From positions 1,116,001-1,180,000 of the forward strand of contig JAJHTX010000002.1 in assembly GCA_032164295.1 (NCBI GenBank): a stretch of DNA of 64,000 nt. The letters run 5' to 3'. The DNA comes from Inonotus obliquus. Its lineage: Eukaryota; Basidiomycota; Agaricomycetes; Hymenochaetales; Hymenochaetaceae. Of the stretch, positions 10,841-22,935 are shown piece by piece; positions within the stretch are counted from its first letter, which is position 1, and each line of letters starts with the position of its first letter. A program made the position numbers and the translations under genes. The notes below the pieces were generated by a model. That model had not been told where the DNA came from. It made no database searches and worked only from the letters and a program-made list of their open reading frames with translations.

Positions 10841-13103
10841 ATGGCAGAGAAACAAGCGACACCCTTTTCCTCCACTCAGAGGACCGCTCTGCAGCGGGGA
10901 AAGGCTTGCATCCGATGCAGGTGAGTTTTCCGCACAGCAGGAGAACTGCTTCTTCATTTATTCTTGCGTATTTATTCAGAAGGCGAAAAGTGGTGAGTGA
11001 ACTATATTCGATGCTTCAGATGGACTACGATACTAACGCTCTTGTCAGAAATGCGATGGTGAGTGTCTTTGACTTGATTGAATGTCTGTTCCCCGTTACT
11101 AAATTCCCAAAAAAAGGCATGCGTCCTGTCTGTACACCGTGTATCGATGCAGATACAATCGATGACTGCGAATACACAGATAGTCAACTCATGACACGTA
11201 CGCAGATACTTGAGGAGAACGTAGCACGCCTAGAGTCGCGGTTACAAGAGCTAGAGAGTGGATCAAATTCCAATCAGTCCATGTTGCTTTATAATCCATA
11301 CGCGAGGACGAGGCAGGTTTTATCATCTGATATCGAATCAATACGAGACGCTTGTTGGGATGACTCAGAGCCACCAGTGATTATATCGGAAGAACTGTGA
11401 GTCTTGCTATTTGACTCCGGATTATTTCGATGCTGATGAGCCAGATACTCGTCTTCTTAATTTCTGTTCTGACAATGCACTGAAACCCTGTAGCGTTTCC
11501 ACATTCCTTACTCATTCCAGGGCACTGGGTTTTGAAGTTAACGCACATCAGTTCAGAGAGCATTGTGCCTTTCCCACTTCTCATCTCAACCGGCCGCATC
11601 CTGCACTCCTTTGTGCGGTCTATCTGTGGGCAATACGCATATCGAATTCACCGGAGCTACGAATACATGAAGACACTTACCTCCAGCGTGCGATTCTGGT
11701 ACTTCAGGTGCAACCCGAAGTTCAATACCAAGTAAGCCTTGTCTTTGTACCCATGATGATGTCCGTTAAAAACTAATTGTGATTGTTTCAGCGTATAGCG
11801 CGCCATCATGTGCAGGCTATACAGGCGGAGGTACTTCTCGCACATTATTTTCTATGTCGCGGGCACTACATTGAAGGTCGTTATCACGCGAATGCTGCAG
11901 TCACCTTAGTTTTTGGTTGTTCTTTACACCAGATTACACCGTTGGGTAGCGAGTCAAGAACGAGCATTCCGGTTTACAACTCGATTGGTATACCAGCTCC
12001 AAGGGACATGGATGAAAGAGCGGAGCGAATACGTGTATTCTGGTCTGTCTTCAACCTGGATTCCTGCTGGAGTGCCGCCCTAGAGCAACCAAGCTCTCTC
12101 TCAGACGACCCTACTCGAGGAACTCAAATAGACACACCATGGTCACATGAACCAGCGGTGCGTCATCATAATGCTGGTTGTTTCCGAGATATGTCTGCTT
12201 ACACGTCGGATAAAATCGCATTTCACCAGACCGGTAGTACCGGAAGAACCGTGCGCAGGTTCCTTTCTGGATTTCCGGTATTAGGTGACGATGAGTCCTA
12301 TCTGGCTCTACGCTCAAAGGCATCAGCTCTTTACGGAAGGGCAGCGGGTCTAAATGGTGGGTACCCGCCAACATCATATCTTGCTACCTAGTTTGATTTC
12401 TCACACTTCAGCTCGGATCGATCTTGTTTCGTCCTTAGAAGAGGAAATACAAACAATCGCACGTGTCACTGCGGAATTCGTGCAGAGGTTGCCCCCGCTG
12501 GATGAGCTCGACACTGCTGGGGATGACATCCGTCTGTTTATGGCCGTCACTCACGCAATCGTGCATGCTTCCATGATCCATCTTTATCGAGCATTATCAC
12601 CAAGTGCTACATCATCGAATATAGGACTTACGCACGCGGATGAAATAGTTGCCATTCTGGATTTTATAGCTGACATTCTTCAGACAGATGACAGAGTGCA
12701 GAGCGTTGCGCTTGATCCCATTTTAGCAGTAAGTGGTACTCGTTTCCCTAACGGTACGTTCGATTTAGCCAAACCGGATCATCTGCAGGTTTGTGGCTCA
12801 ACAGCTGGCCGAGTCCTCGTTAGTGAACTTGACCGGTCAAGCCGCGAGCATGAATCAGTTTCGAGACGAAGGGAGATTCTATCCCGCCTCAGTCGTCTAT
12901 TAATTGCATTGCGCAGATGCGTGGGCTTTGCAGGCGCTTTCCCGATCTTTGGTAAGGCACGTTCATTCTCCATTCTCTTACAAGGCTGACAAGCTTCATG
13001 GGTACATTCGCACTTAGCCCGACATGCGAATCTCATCGAAGAAGGGTTATCTCTCGACTCACTGCAGCAAATACGAGAGATGAATACCGGTGTCGTTCAA
13101 TGA
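10841..13103 (+). CDS. Zn2Cys6 fungal transcription factor
   Basis: A binuclear zinc-cluster DNA-binding regulator of about 600 residues. The ATG at 10841 begins MAEKQATPFSSTQRTALQRG. Exons joined across introns near 10920, 10993 and 11060 build a perfect cluster, C-x2-C-x6-C-x6-C-x2-C-x8-C (CIRCRRRKVKCDG, then MRPVCTPC, then DDCEY). A coiled-coil dimerisation segment follows (ILEENVARLESRLQELESG). The middle part is a fungal transcription factor (MHR) domain, with GHYIEGRYHANAAVTLVFG, RIRVFWSVFNLDSCWSAAL and IVHASMIHLYRALSP. The last exon gives ARHANLIEEGLSLDSLQQ and a stop at 13103. One intron border near 11390-11445 is not settled. It lies on the same strand directly upstream of the polyketide synthase, so a pathway-specific role is an attractive inference, not proven. 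Confidence 0.85.
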
Positions 13104-14411
13104 TGGAGATGACCATATCTGAAGCGGCACGGCCGTTTATCAACACCACGAAGAATTACGAAAGTACAAAGGTAGATTCTGCGGCGTGATAGCCCCACTA
13201 AATATAATAGACCGGATCCCGAGTGCGCTATCGCATAATACGAACGTTACAGTGCTGTCCAAGATGCTATGTTTAAGAGCTCCCAGGGGAAATGTAAGAG
13301 GGATTTCACGCTCCTTACGACTCTGCGTTCTATCAGGAACTCGAGATATTATAAGTATGCCTCGATGCAGAAGCACCATGATTAGATTGAATGGAACGGA
13401 AGGTTGGGTGCGAAGCATAAGGAACTGCCAGATGCAAACGAAGAAAGCCGTGAAGCCGTTATTTACGGTGCAAGTCGGCCGAAACTGACGCGGACCAGCC
13501 TCCGACACAGTGGTGGTTGAGCGCCGCTCAGTCCAATAATAACCAAAGTCTCCTTATGACGTCTAGTCACTAGACACGATAGCACCTAAGAAATGAAACG
13601 GTTCTTCCTCAAGAGAGCGTACATGGGCTGTGAATTTCGTCAAATTCTTAGAGGATTAAGTGTTAATGTCAAGAGATCCGGTGATGCATTGAAGTATAGG
13701 GAAAAACATGCTAAAGGGACTATCTTCTGATAGCGCAGTCATCCTCAACTCACCTTGGTTTTCTGAAGCTTGCGGGATTGGCCTAGACGACCGTGAAATT
13801 ATGACTATCGAGTTCACCTAGAAGATTCGAGTGAAGAAGCCGGACAGATTGGACTACTCGTGCGGTAATGACTTGAGAAGTGTGCAAGGACTCACAAAAA
13901 TATCCAGACGTCACGTGATCGGGCACTGCCCAACCCCGGCCCAAGTGGCAGATCGTCTTCCTCCCTCACTCAGAGAATCAGAGTCCCTCGACAATATTTA
14001 CGTCCACAAGCAAATCGTGGTACTCGGATATATGGCTCTCACTACACACATAGATGATTCGTCATGATAAAAATGAAACGCGACTGCTGTGATGATACTT
14101 GATGCGGCATTATCTGGACTCCGCAGCTTTGGGTAGAAAACGCCAATACCTGCGGTCGCTATTTCGTGCGAGCTAAATCTACCTGGACGGACTGCCTTCA
14201 TGAGGGCGCATCTACGGCAGAAGAGTGGCAGGTCATTGTGCCTAGCCAACCGGTCCTGCGATACCCAATACGATCGTCAGCCTCCTACTCACCCTAACGG
14301 CCGCACCTGCTAGCCCACTTCCGCACACAGTTTTCAATCTCTTATAAATCAGGTGGCTACTAAATTCTCTTCTTCACCTACTTCACAAACCAACCCATCA
14401 CTCTTCTCGCT
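13104..14411. promoter_or_regulatory. Intergenic region upstream of the polyketide synthase
   Basis: A 1.3-kb stretch without a recognisable gene. A minus-strand open frame of 122 codons (13140-13508) and smaller plus-strand frames show no family resemblance. It should hold the synthase promoter. A TATA box lies at 14343-14350. CGG triplets occur (for example CGGCCG near 14299), but no convincing repeated operator was found. Confidence 0.45.
14343..14350 (+). promoter_or_regulatory. TATA box of the polyketide synthase gene
   Basis: TATAAATC about 65 bp upstream of the ATG at 14412, a spacing similar to that of the TATA box of the neighbouring regulator. Confidence 0.5.
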
Positions 14412-17400
14412 ATGGTTGGTGCAGACGCTCCTTCCAATGACACCGTCATCCGTAGATTTGTACAAGTCGCGTCCTCACCTGAGTATAATGACGCACAAGT
14501 CATGGACTGCTGTGGGGACTCGCTCACATACGCGCAACTACTTTCCCTTGCAAGTGGCATTGCCGCCCAGCTTCGTGAAAAGTTCGGCGAAAAGCCCGTA
14601 GTGTCGATAGTCAGCGATAACAATCCCTACGTCCTTTCTGTTATTCTTGCCACTTGGTTGCTTGGGGGTATCGCGGCTCCTTTGGATTTTCACGCGCCCG
14701 AAGCAATACTAAGGGGCATGCTTGAGGGTATTCGTCCGGACTGCGTCGTACTCCCCGAGACGTCGGAAGGAAATGTAAAGCTTCTTGCAGGTAAGTAGCC
14801 AATACTCTCCGCCATATTCATCTAAATATTGCTATCTAGACATAGGCATTACTGCACTCCCATTCAAGCCGTCTGAATCCGGAATTCCCAATCTCCTCAA
14901 AACGTATGCATCTGGCAAATCTTCCATTGATCCTTCTCTCCTCTCCACGCCGGATGACATCGCGCTGTACCTCTACACTTCCTCCGCATCTTCAACAGCC
15001 AACCTCAAGTGCGTACCCATCCATCATGGCATGTTCTTCTCCAATGCCCACCTCGAGCTTGCCATGTGGCGCGTTCGAAATGGGATTACGCGTGACTTGT
15101 ATGGTGCATGCGAGCCCGAGCGATTTCGAACCCTTGGCTGGGGACCGTTTAGTCATATCATGGGGCTCGCGCATGACCTTACTTGCCACGTTGTCTTAGT
15201 TGTAGGATGCTATATCTTTGCTGTCCCACCTTCCACATATCCAGCTCCTTCCTCATCGACTCATCTCGGAGCGGAATATGATATAGGAACCATCCTACTG
15301 GAGACCGCTAAACGTGCGAAAGCAGATGTGATAAGCGGGGTACCGTGGCTTTACAAACGTCTCATGGCGGCCTGCGAAGGGCACCCCGAGTATCTCGAGC
15401 TCCTAAAAAAGTGTCGCCAGCTGCTAAGCGGCGGCGCTCTCACAGACCCGGAAATAGAGAAATGGGCTGAAGATCATCGACTTAACATGGACGTTAGCTT
15501 GGGCATGACGGAGCTCGGCGGCGCACTCTTTGAAGTAGACATAAAGACGATGGCGGATGGGGGTTACCCAATCAATCAGGTACTGGTCAGGGACGCAAAG
15601 TTGACTCTCGTGGACGATGATGGAAAAGAGAACGATTCGTGTAAGCTTTTGTTGACTTGTTCCGCTGACTGTATCCGCACTAACCGAGATTCTAGATGGC
15701 GAGCTCGTTATTTCGTCTCCATATGTCGCTCGTGGTTACCATAATTTTACATCCGTAACGCACAAGCATGACAGTACTACAAGAGTCACCACTTTCTACA
15801 CGGGGGACAAATACTCACTCACTTCTGGACGTTTGCTCTGGGAGGGTCGCAAAGAGGACTACATTCAGCTGGGATCCGCAGAAATTCTGGATCCCCGTGG
15901 GCCTGAGCTAGAGCTCGCAAAGAGCCCAGCCATTGCACGAGCTGCTCTTGTAGGCAATCGCTTCCTGCGCGGAGCGGCAGACTTCGTTTGTGCCATCGTT
16001 GAAGTGCCTGATAGCGGCTTTGACGGAAGCGAAATGATGCGAGCATTCGCCCAAGTGAACAAAGGCCTACATCCGCCATTGCGTGTGCCTGTTTCCCGAG
16101 TCCTCGTGCTTGAGCATGGGGAGAATATCCCGATGTCACGCAAGGGCTTAATCTGGCGGAAGGCGCTTGAGGAGCGCTTTGGTTCCCGTCTGTCAGCTCT
16201 GCTTAATGACCCAGCTCTGTCGAAGTTCGGGAGTCAGAAGAGGTCCAGGAGGTCCAAGAAATCGGTGCAGACGTTGGAGGCGGTAGAATCCGAAGTTGCT
16301 CAGATCGTCGCCGAAGGTCTTGGTGTACCGAGATCACTTGTTGACGAAAATGGAGACTCGACATTCGCTGAGCTGGGGATGGACTCAAACATGGCAACGC
16401 GTATCGTTTCAAAGCTCAACGCCCGCTTTGTGCTCGACCTTCCAATGAGCGCGTGTCACGATTATGTCGATCTTGCAACACTTTCACAGGCTATCTTTGA
16501 GAAGCTCACCGCTTCATTTGCTTCATCTTCCGTGATATCTCCTCGCACTCACTTGGACTACAATGACGGCTATGATGTCGTGATCGTCGGTCAGGCCTTC
16601 CGCCTTCCGGGCAAGGTGAACACCGCCAGTGCCTTCTGGGACGCGCTCGTGCACAAGAAGCAAGTCCTTGAACCAATGGGCAACGATCGATGGGACCATG
16701 ATTCCTTCTATCACCCACCAACGAATCCGCCATCAAAGCCACCTCCGGGTAAAATAAACTTTACTCAGATGGGTCGCATTGAGGTGGCAAGTTACGACAA
16801 TGCGTTCTTCGGAATTAGTCCCGCGGAAGCGTATTTTGTAACGCCTGGGGCGCGCGTTGCAATGGAAGTTGCTGTCGAGGCACTTGAAGATGCGAATATT
16901 CCACTGAGTTCTGTAAAAGGTAGCAACATGGGTGTCTTCGTTGCTCAAGGACCAGAGTTTGGCTATCCGGACCTAATCTACACCGAGAAAGGTTTTGAGG
17001 GTGAGTTTCTTACGGTACAAGTACTCGATTCTCCTGAGCTTTATTCTCGACTAGTCTATGACCGATATTACGGGACTGGCGTCGCAGACAGTGCAATCTC
17101 TGGACGTCTGTCATAGTAAGCAGAGATGCCTGATCATCTACACAGTTGACCGTATTGCTGACCCTCTGTCTCAGCTTCTTGGACATCCATGGACCATCTG
17201 TGACGTTAAACACGGCCTGTAGTGGTGGCCTTGTTGCGCTCGATAATGGTACGTGACCATATGTGGAGCAAGATTCGTACCTCATAATGCGCATTTTTAG
17301 CTCTTCTGTCAATTCGCCATGGTATAAGCGAGTCAGCTATCGTCTGCTCAGTCAACGTGCACGTATGGTGCGCTTTAAAGTCTGGTGTTGTCGGTAATCA

Positions 17401-20400
17401 CTCACTCCGTTTCAAGGCCCGGAAACTTTGGTTTCCTCTCGGCAAATCAGATGAGTTCCTTGCATGGACGTTGCGCGACATTCAGCAAGGATGCTGACGG
17501 ATACGTTCCCTCCGAGGGTGCTATGGCGTTCGTCGTGAAGAGCAAACGTGCGGCCCTACGTGATGGTGATAACATAATCGGCATCGTAAAGTCAACCTCG
17601 GTGCAGCACAACGGCCGCTCTCAAGGTCTTGTTGCACCGAACTCGAAGGCCCAAGTTGCGTTGCAGAAGACCGTTCTAGCAGCGGCTGGGATTTTACCAA
17701 AGGACGTCGAGTAAGCACTGGACCCACTAATCATTCGTTCCGCGCTTGACGCATAATAATCCATAGCTTCGTCGAAAATCATGGTACGGGTACAATTCTA
17801 GGAGACATGATGGAGATCCAGGCCATCAACGAAGTCTTCGGAGGCTCGCATAATTCCGAGTCTCCCCTGATCCTTGGTGCCGCGAAGACTATATTTGGAC
17901 ACACCGAAAGCACTGCTGGGTTGGTTGGTGTTGCGAAAGCGTTGCAGTCCCTTCACCACCACACTGTGCCGGGTCTAGCGCATTTGGATGGCACAAACTT
18001 GAGTCCGAGGCTGGATACTAATGCTACACCGCTGAGAATCTCGCATCTTGAAACGCAACTTCGCAGGCGGGCTGAAGGGATTCCGTTGAGGGCATTGTCA
18101 CTGTGAGTGACCTTTTTTCGCAGATCCTCGTTGATTAAACTCTCGGTGTAGATCTTTCGGATTCGCGGGCACCATCGCAGCTGTGATTCTAGAAGAATAT
18201 CTACCCAATAAGACGGTAGTCTCTCCCGAGGTTGAGGTCCCCGTACGACCCGCCCCTCACCTCTTCCTTGTCAGTGCAAAGACGGAGAAAGCGCTGATGG
18301 AATATCTGCGCTATTATATCGAGTATTGCAAGCAAGCTCAAGAGTCGGACCTTGCCAATATTTGCTACACAAGCTGCGTTGGCCGCGAACATTACCGTTT
18401 CCGCTTCGCGTGCACCTGTACTACCCTGAAGGAACTGCTTGATCAGTTGAATGATGCTGTAGAATCGGCGTTAAAGAAACCATTCCCCGCCATTACTTCA
18501 AAACCTCGAGTCGCCTTCGCCTTCCCAGGACAAGGTAGCCAGTGGCAAGGCATGGGTCGTGCATTGAGCGATGTCGACAAATCGTTTGCAGGGTATCTGA
18601 TGGAGTACGTCGAACAAGCATCCGATCTTCTCGGAATTGATCTTGCCCCCCTCCTGTTTGAGTATGCGAATGCCGAGAAGCCTACAAATGTGATCAACGA
18701 GACCCATGTCTCACAGGCATGTATATTTATTTATCAATGTGCAATGGTACGGTGGCTGGAACATATCGGAATCCGACCAAACGCAGTCGTTGCTCACAGC
18801 CTCGGAGAGATTGCCGCTGCAGGTAAAGCCTTTTAAATATGGAAATATCAACTGCTAATGCCATCGTCCTAGTTACCTCCGGAAGTATCGAATTCGATGT
18901 TGCATTGGAGTTCGTGGTTGCTCGCTCAAATGCTATGCGCCCAGAGCGGACCAATGGAGGTCTCATGGCTGCAATCCGAGCTCCCGTTGAGCCGATAAAC
19001 AAACGAATTGCTGCGCTGGGGTTATCTGATGTTGTTACAATTGCTGCATTCAATACGAATACGCAACACGTGGTTTCAGGAGATGAAGAGGCTGTTCGGA
19101 AGCTAGTCGACGATCTCGCTAAAAAGTCAATCAAAGCCACGGTTTTGTCGGTTAACCAGGGTAAGTACCGTCTCTCAAGCTGATTCATCAATCTGAGTAA
19201 TCTGAGTAATCTGCGTTATTCAGGATTCCACAGTCATTGCATTGAGCCTTCTTTAAAGCCGATTCGCGAGCATGTAGAGAGTATTACGAACGAGATTTCC
19301 AAGCCGACCATTCCGTTCTTCTCTAGCGTTGAAGGACGGGCTTTGAAGAGTGAAGAACTTCCCGACGCAAATTACTGGGTAAGTGTATTCCACGCCCGTC
19401 TATCCTATCTGACTAAAGGCTCTACAGGTCAAGCAAGCTCGTCAACCCGTACGTTTTGCCGATGCTGCGCGTGCGATGCTCAATGAGGCGAACTGCAACG
19501 TAGTCATCGATGTCGGTCCGCAGACTGTCATTGCTCATCTGCTGAAAGATGCAAGCTCCGGCACACCGAAGGCCCCTTCCATTGCCTCTGTATGCGATAG
19601 ACCCACTACCAACACGTTGGCTCCGCTCGTGCAGTCATTAGCAACGCTCTATACTCTGGGTATTACGCCAAATTTCCAGCAAGTATTCGCAGGCCGACGA
19701 GTTCAAGCCAAGAAGGTAGCCATTCCGACGTATCCTTGGCAGAAGCAACGCCACTATCCGTCCATCATCCCTTCACGAACGACCAAAATAAAGGGACTGC
19801 AGCAGAGCGATGATACTACCCGCGTTTGGGAAATCGGAAAGGAGCTTGGCCCTCTGCTCGAAAAGGACCACACAGTTGACGGAGTACCAATAATTCCCGC
19901 CGCTGCTCTTGCTATGTTTGTCCCGCTTGAAGCCGGAAAGGCCCGTTCGAATCCTGTCATGGTTGATATCCGATTCCAAAAGCCTCTTCTACTCGAAACA
20001 CCCTCAAATGAGACGTTGAAGCTGGAGATACGTAATAACGCTTTCACCTGCGTGCATTATCGAGAGGGCATCGAGAAGGGTGTAATTTGTTCGGGAAACC
20101 TACATCCTGTCTCCGCGTCCTCACCTATATCCACGAAGGGCGACCAGCTGGATCAGACACTCAGTAAAAACGACGTGTACGAAAAGTTTGCAAGCAACCT
20201 TGTTCGTTTCGGACCTAGTTTCCAGTGCATTCAATCGATCGAGGTGTACGGAGGCCGTGCCGTTGGACTTATCGAAGTGGTTTCTTCAAGCAACCCCCAA
20301 CATGATTTCGTCCGGAAAATGGACGCGATCTTGCACATGTTCGGTGCAATTGCTCCCGAGGCACCACCTGAACTTCGCTCCGGGGGATCATTCTTACCCT

Positions 20401-22935
20401 CTGCTGTGAACGGCCTGGTTATTCACGCGAGCACATTCCCAGAACGCCTGGTGTGCACGTACCGACTCCCTATTAAGGTCTCGCAGAACTCGAAGAGAAT
20501 GTCGGCGGACTTTGACGTTCGTTCGGAGGCCGGGGAACTTCTTGCGGAATGCAAAGATTATAATGTCTCGTGGGTTCCGTCTACAATGCCTCTCGTTGCT
20601 CGGCCGGCGCCTCCAAAGGGCGGTCTTCCCCTCATGCGGACGATCTGGACGCAGGTGCCGCTGAAATCCGATGCTGAAGCTAAAGTGAAATATGACCTTG
20701 TGTACGTTGGCTCTGGGAGACTCAGGGAAGCACTCGGGGAGAAGACAAAGGTCGAGTCAATAAACCTGCACGAGGTCAATGATGTCAAGGCATTCCTGGA
20801 AACGCAAAATGGGTCATACCACATCGTTTACGACGGGACGTCAATCGATGGACAACGGATGGACGAAGACAGCATCACCTTGTCATCATCGGCTGCATTA
20901 TCTTTTGTCAAGAGCATCGCACCGTACCTTGGGTCCAACAAAGTCAAGTCTGCCATCGTTATAACTCGAGGCTCTCTGCAAATTCTTCCGTCCGACGTCG
21001 ATTCCTCCGATGCCATCTCGCCGCCCATCCCATCCCGAGAAACGGGCAGTCTTCTGGGCAGCATCGTTCAAGGAATGGTCCGAGTATTGCGCCATGAATT
21101 GAACTCTCGATCGATTGTTGCCATCGACCTGCCCCAGGGGGCATCTCAAAGCGAAGAATGTGCAATCTTCCTTCGGGAGCTTGCGAGTCAATCGAACTCC
21201 CAAGTATCCCCTGTTGCATACAGATACTCGCCAGAACAGCGTCTGCTTCGTATGGAGCCCCGTCTCGTGGAAGATGGGTTCTGGGTGCCTCCAACAAAGG
21301 ATGCAGCTAAAAAGAAAACATGCGCAGTGATTTTCGGTATGAAAGCTCTCGGCATTGAACTGGCGAAGCACATGGTGCAGAGGCAAGGGTGGTCGCATAT
21401 TATATTCATTGACAAGAGGAACCGGGGTGACATTGATGTACGTCTCATTCGTTATGAATAACGCGAATTGAAGCTGATTCGCCTCACAGATTGCATCCAC
21501 ACTCATAAATCTAGAGTCTGACGGAGTCGAGCTTGACTACGTGCAGGCTGATATCACATCACGCGCGGCAGTGAGGGACGCCCTCGTCAAGATTTATGAC
21601 GAATTTGGTCCTATCCACTCTATCGTGTATCATCCTGAGAGTACTAAAGACTCCGCTATCGATGCCGCTACCGACCAAGGCCTTTCCTCCACTTTGAATA
21701 CGGTAGCTGTTGGTGCCTGGAATGTATATCTTGCATGTGAAGACCTAAAACTCAACGTTGAGCGTCTCCTCATGCTAAGCAGCATAAGGTAGGATGCCAC
21801 TTTTCTGGTATGGTTCACTGCTGATACGTTGTATAGTGTTACGATTGGGAAACCCGGTCAACTGTTGCGTGTCGCGTCGTACTCGTTATTAGACGCGATT
21901 GCCGCCTTTTATTCATCTGTATCACCATGCGACGCGCTGTCTGTACAGCTAGGAGCTTGGGACTCTCAAAATGAGACGGAGCGATTCATAGGCGACGCTC
22001 CAGTAATTGCACCAATGTCTTATGAGGAAGGTGTCCCGCTTCTGCTGAAGGCTCTTGAAGATGCGCGAGTTCCCTCCGTGTCCATTCTCGCAAAGGCTCG
22101 CTTTGGTTACTTACGAGGGAAGGAACCATATTCATCTGACCCCTATTTCGAATCGATTCTCTCCTCCGCGACTCCAGAGAAAGCTGCGGAACTGTCTCCG
22201 AGGCCAGGCTCCGGAACGTCGGCTAAGCGATCCACGAAGATTGCTGTTCCGGCAGTTGAGAAGTCCCTGACCCGCAGTCTGCAGAAGATACTAGGACTTT
22301 CATCTTCGGATGTCGATAATCTCGGTGAGCAAAGTATATTAAATATTCATGTGCAAAGTACTAATACGATGATTTTCCAAAGATTCATCGACACCTGTCC
22401 TCTCGCTTGGCATTGACTCCATCTCCTTCACCCAATTGCGTGCGGACGTGTCAGAGAGCTTTGAGGTTGACCTTCCCATGACCTTCCTCGGCGAGGAAAC
22501 TCTGACTCTGGCAGATCTCGCGGAATTCATCGTTGAGGCTGCAAGGGAGCAGAGTGGATCTGAGACATCCGATCAGGCTGCCTCCGAAGATACGCTTGTG
22601 ACTGATTCAGACATCACTGCCAAAGATGCTGAAAAGTTCATCTCCTCGAGTCTTCAGTCTGTCCTTGGGATGACTTCGGCAGATATGGAAAATTTCGGTT
22701 GGTCAATTTAGCTGCTATTTTATTTACTCCATTCGACTGATATATTGCGTCAATAGATTCTTCCACCCCCGTTCTGTCACTTGGAATCGACTCGATCTCA
22801 TTCACGCAGCTTCGAGCCGATGTGATGAAGAAATATGGCGTGGATGTTCCCATGTCTTTCCTGGGCGAAGAGACTCTGACACTCGGCGAACTGGCTGAGT
22901 TTACGGTCGAAAAGGCACGGGAAGAGGGACTGTAG
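14412..22935 (+). CDS. Hybrid adenylation/type I polyketide synthase (A-ACP-KS-AT-DH-psiKR-ACP-ACP)
   Basis: A multidomain enzyme of about 2,500 residues with some sixteen short introns. The order read from the sequence is: an ANL-type adenylation domain (14412-16200; VSLGMTELGGALF, FYTGDKYSL, GRKEDYIQLG, PMSRKGLIWRKA); ACP1 (serine at 16385); KS (Cys at 17218, His at 17780 in HGTGT, His at 17900); AT (AHSLGE, serine at 18798; GFHS, which suggests malonyl-CoA); DH (HTVDGVPIIP from 19869; DAILH from 20322); a KR-like domain (21300-22000); ACP2 (serine 22418) and ACP3 (serine 22792), with the stop at 22933. The adenylation domain should activate a carboxylic-acid starter, load it on ACP1 and feed the KS. 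The KR has lost its catalytic residues. There is no thioesterase, reductase or C domain at the end. The A3 loop YTSSASSTANLK is degenerate. Product unknown. Confidence 0.9.
16281..16510 (+). other. ACP1 domain between adenylation domain and KS
   Basis: The carrier domain starts near VAQIVAEGLGVPRSLVDEN and has the phosphopantetheine site ELGMDSNMATRI (Ser codon 16385-16387). It sits directly after the adenylation domain, as expected for a starter-loading carrier. Confidence 0.8.
21300..22060 (+). other. Inactivated ketoreductase-like domain
   Basis: The fold is recognisable as KR (VGAWNVYLACEDLKLNVERL, LSLQLGAWDS-like end), but the nucleotide loop reads FGMKALG instead of GGxGGxG. The position of the catalytic Lys is Thr (21700-21702, in LNTVAVGAWN). 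The position of the catalytic Tyr is Arg (21868-21870, in GQLLRVASYSLLDA). The Ser of LSSI is kept. The frame is open across the introns, so this is loss of function within an expressed protein, not a broken gene. Confidence 0.75.
22250..22932 (+). repeat. Duplicated ACP2-ACP3 module
   Basis: Two carrier domains share long identical stretches (DSSTPVLSLGIDSISFTQL then RADV, and LGEETLTL). Each is interrupted by a phase-1 intron at the same place just before DSSTPVLS (22325-22382 and 22698-22756). This points to duplication of a genomic segment that included the intron. Confidence 0.8.

Noticed and set aside
13140..13508. Minus-strand 122-codon gene between regulator and PKS
   Set aside because: No recognisable domain, no neighbouring exons, and it overlaps the likely 3' end of the regulator transcript.
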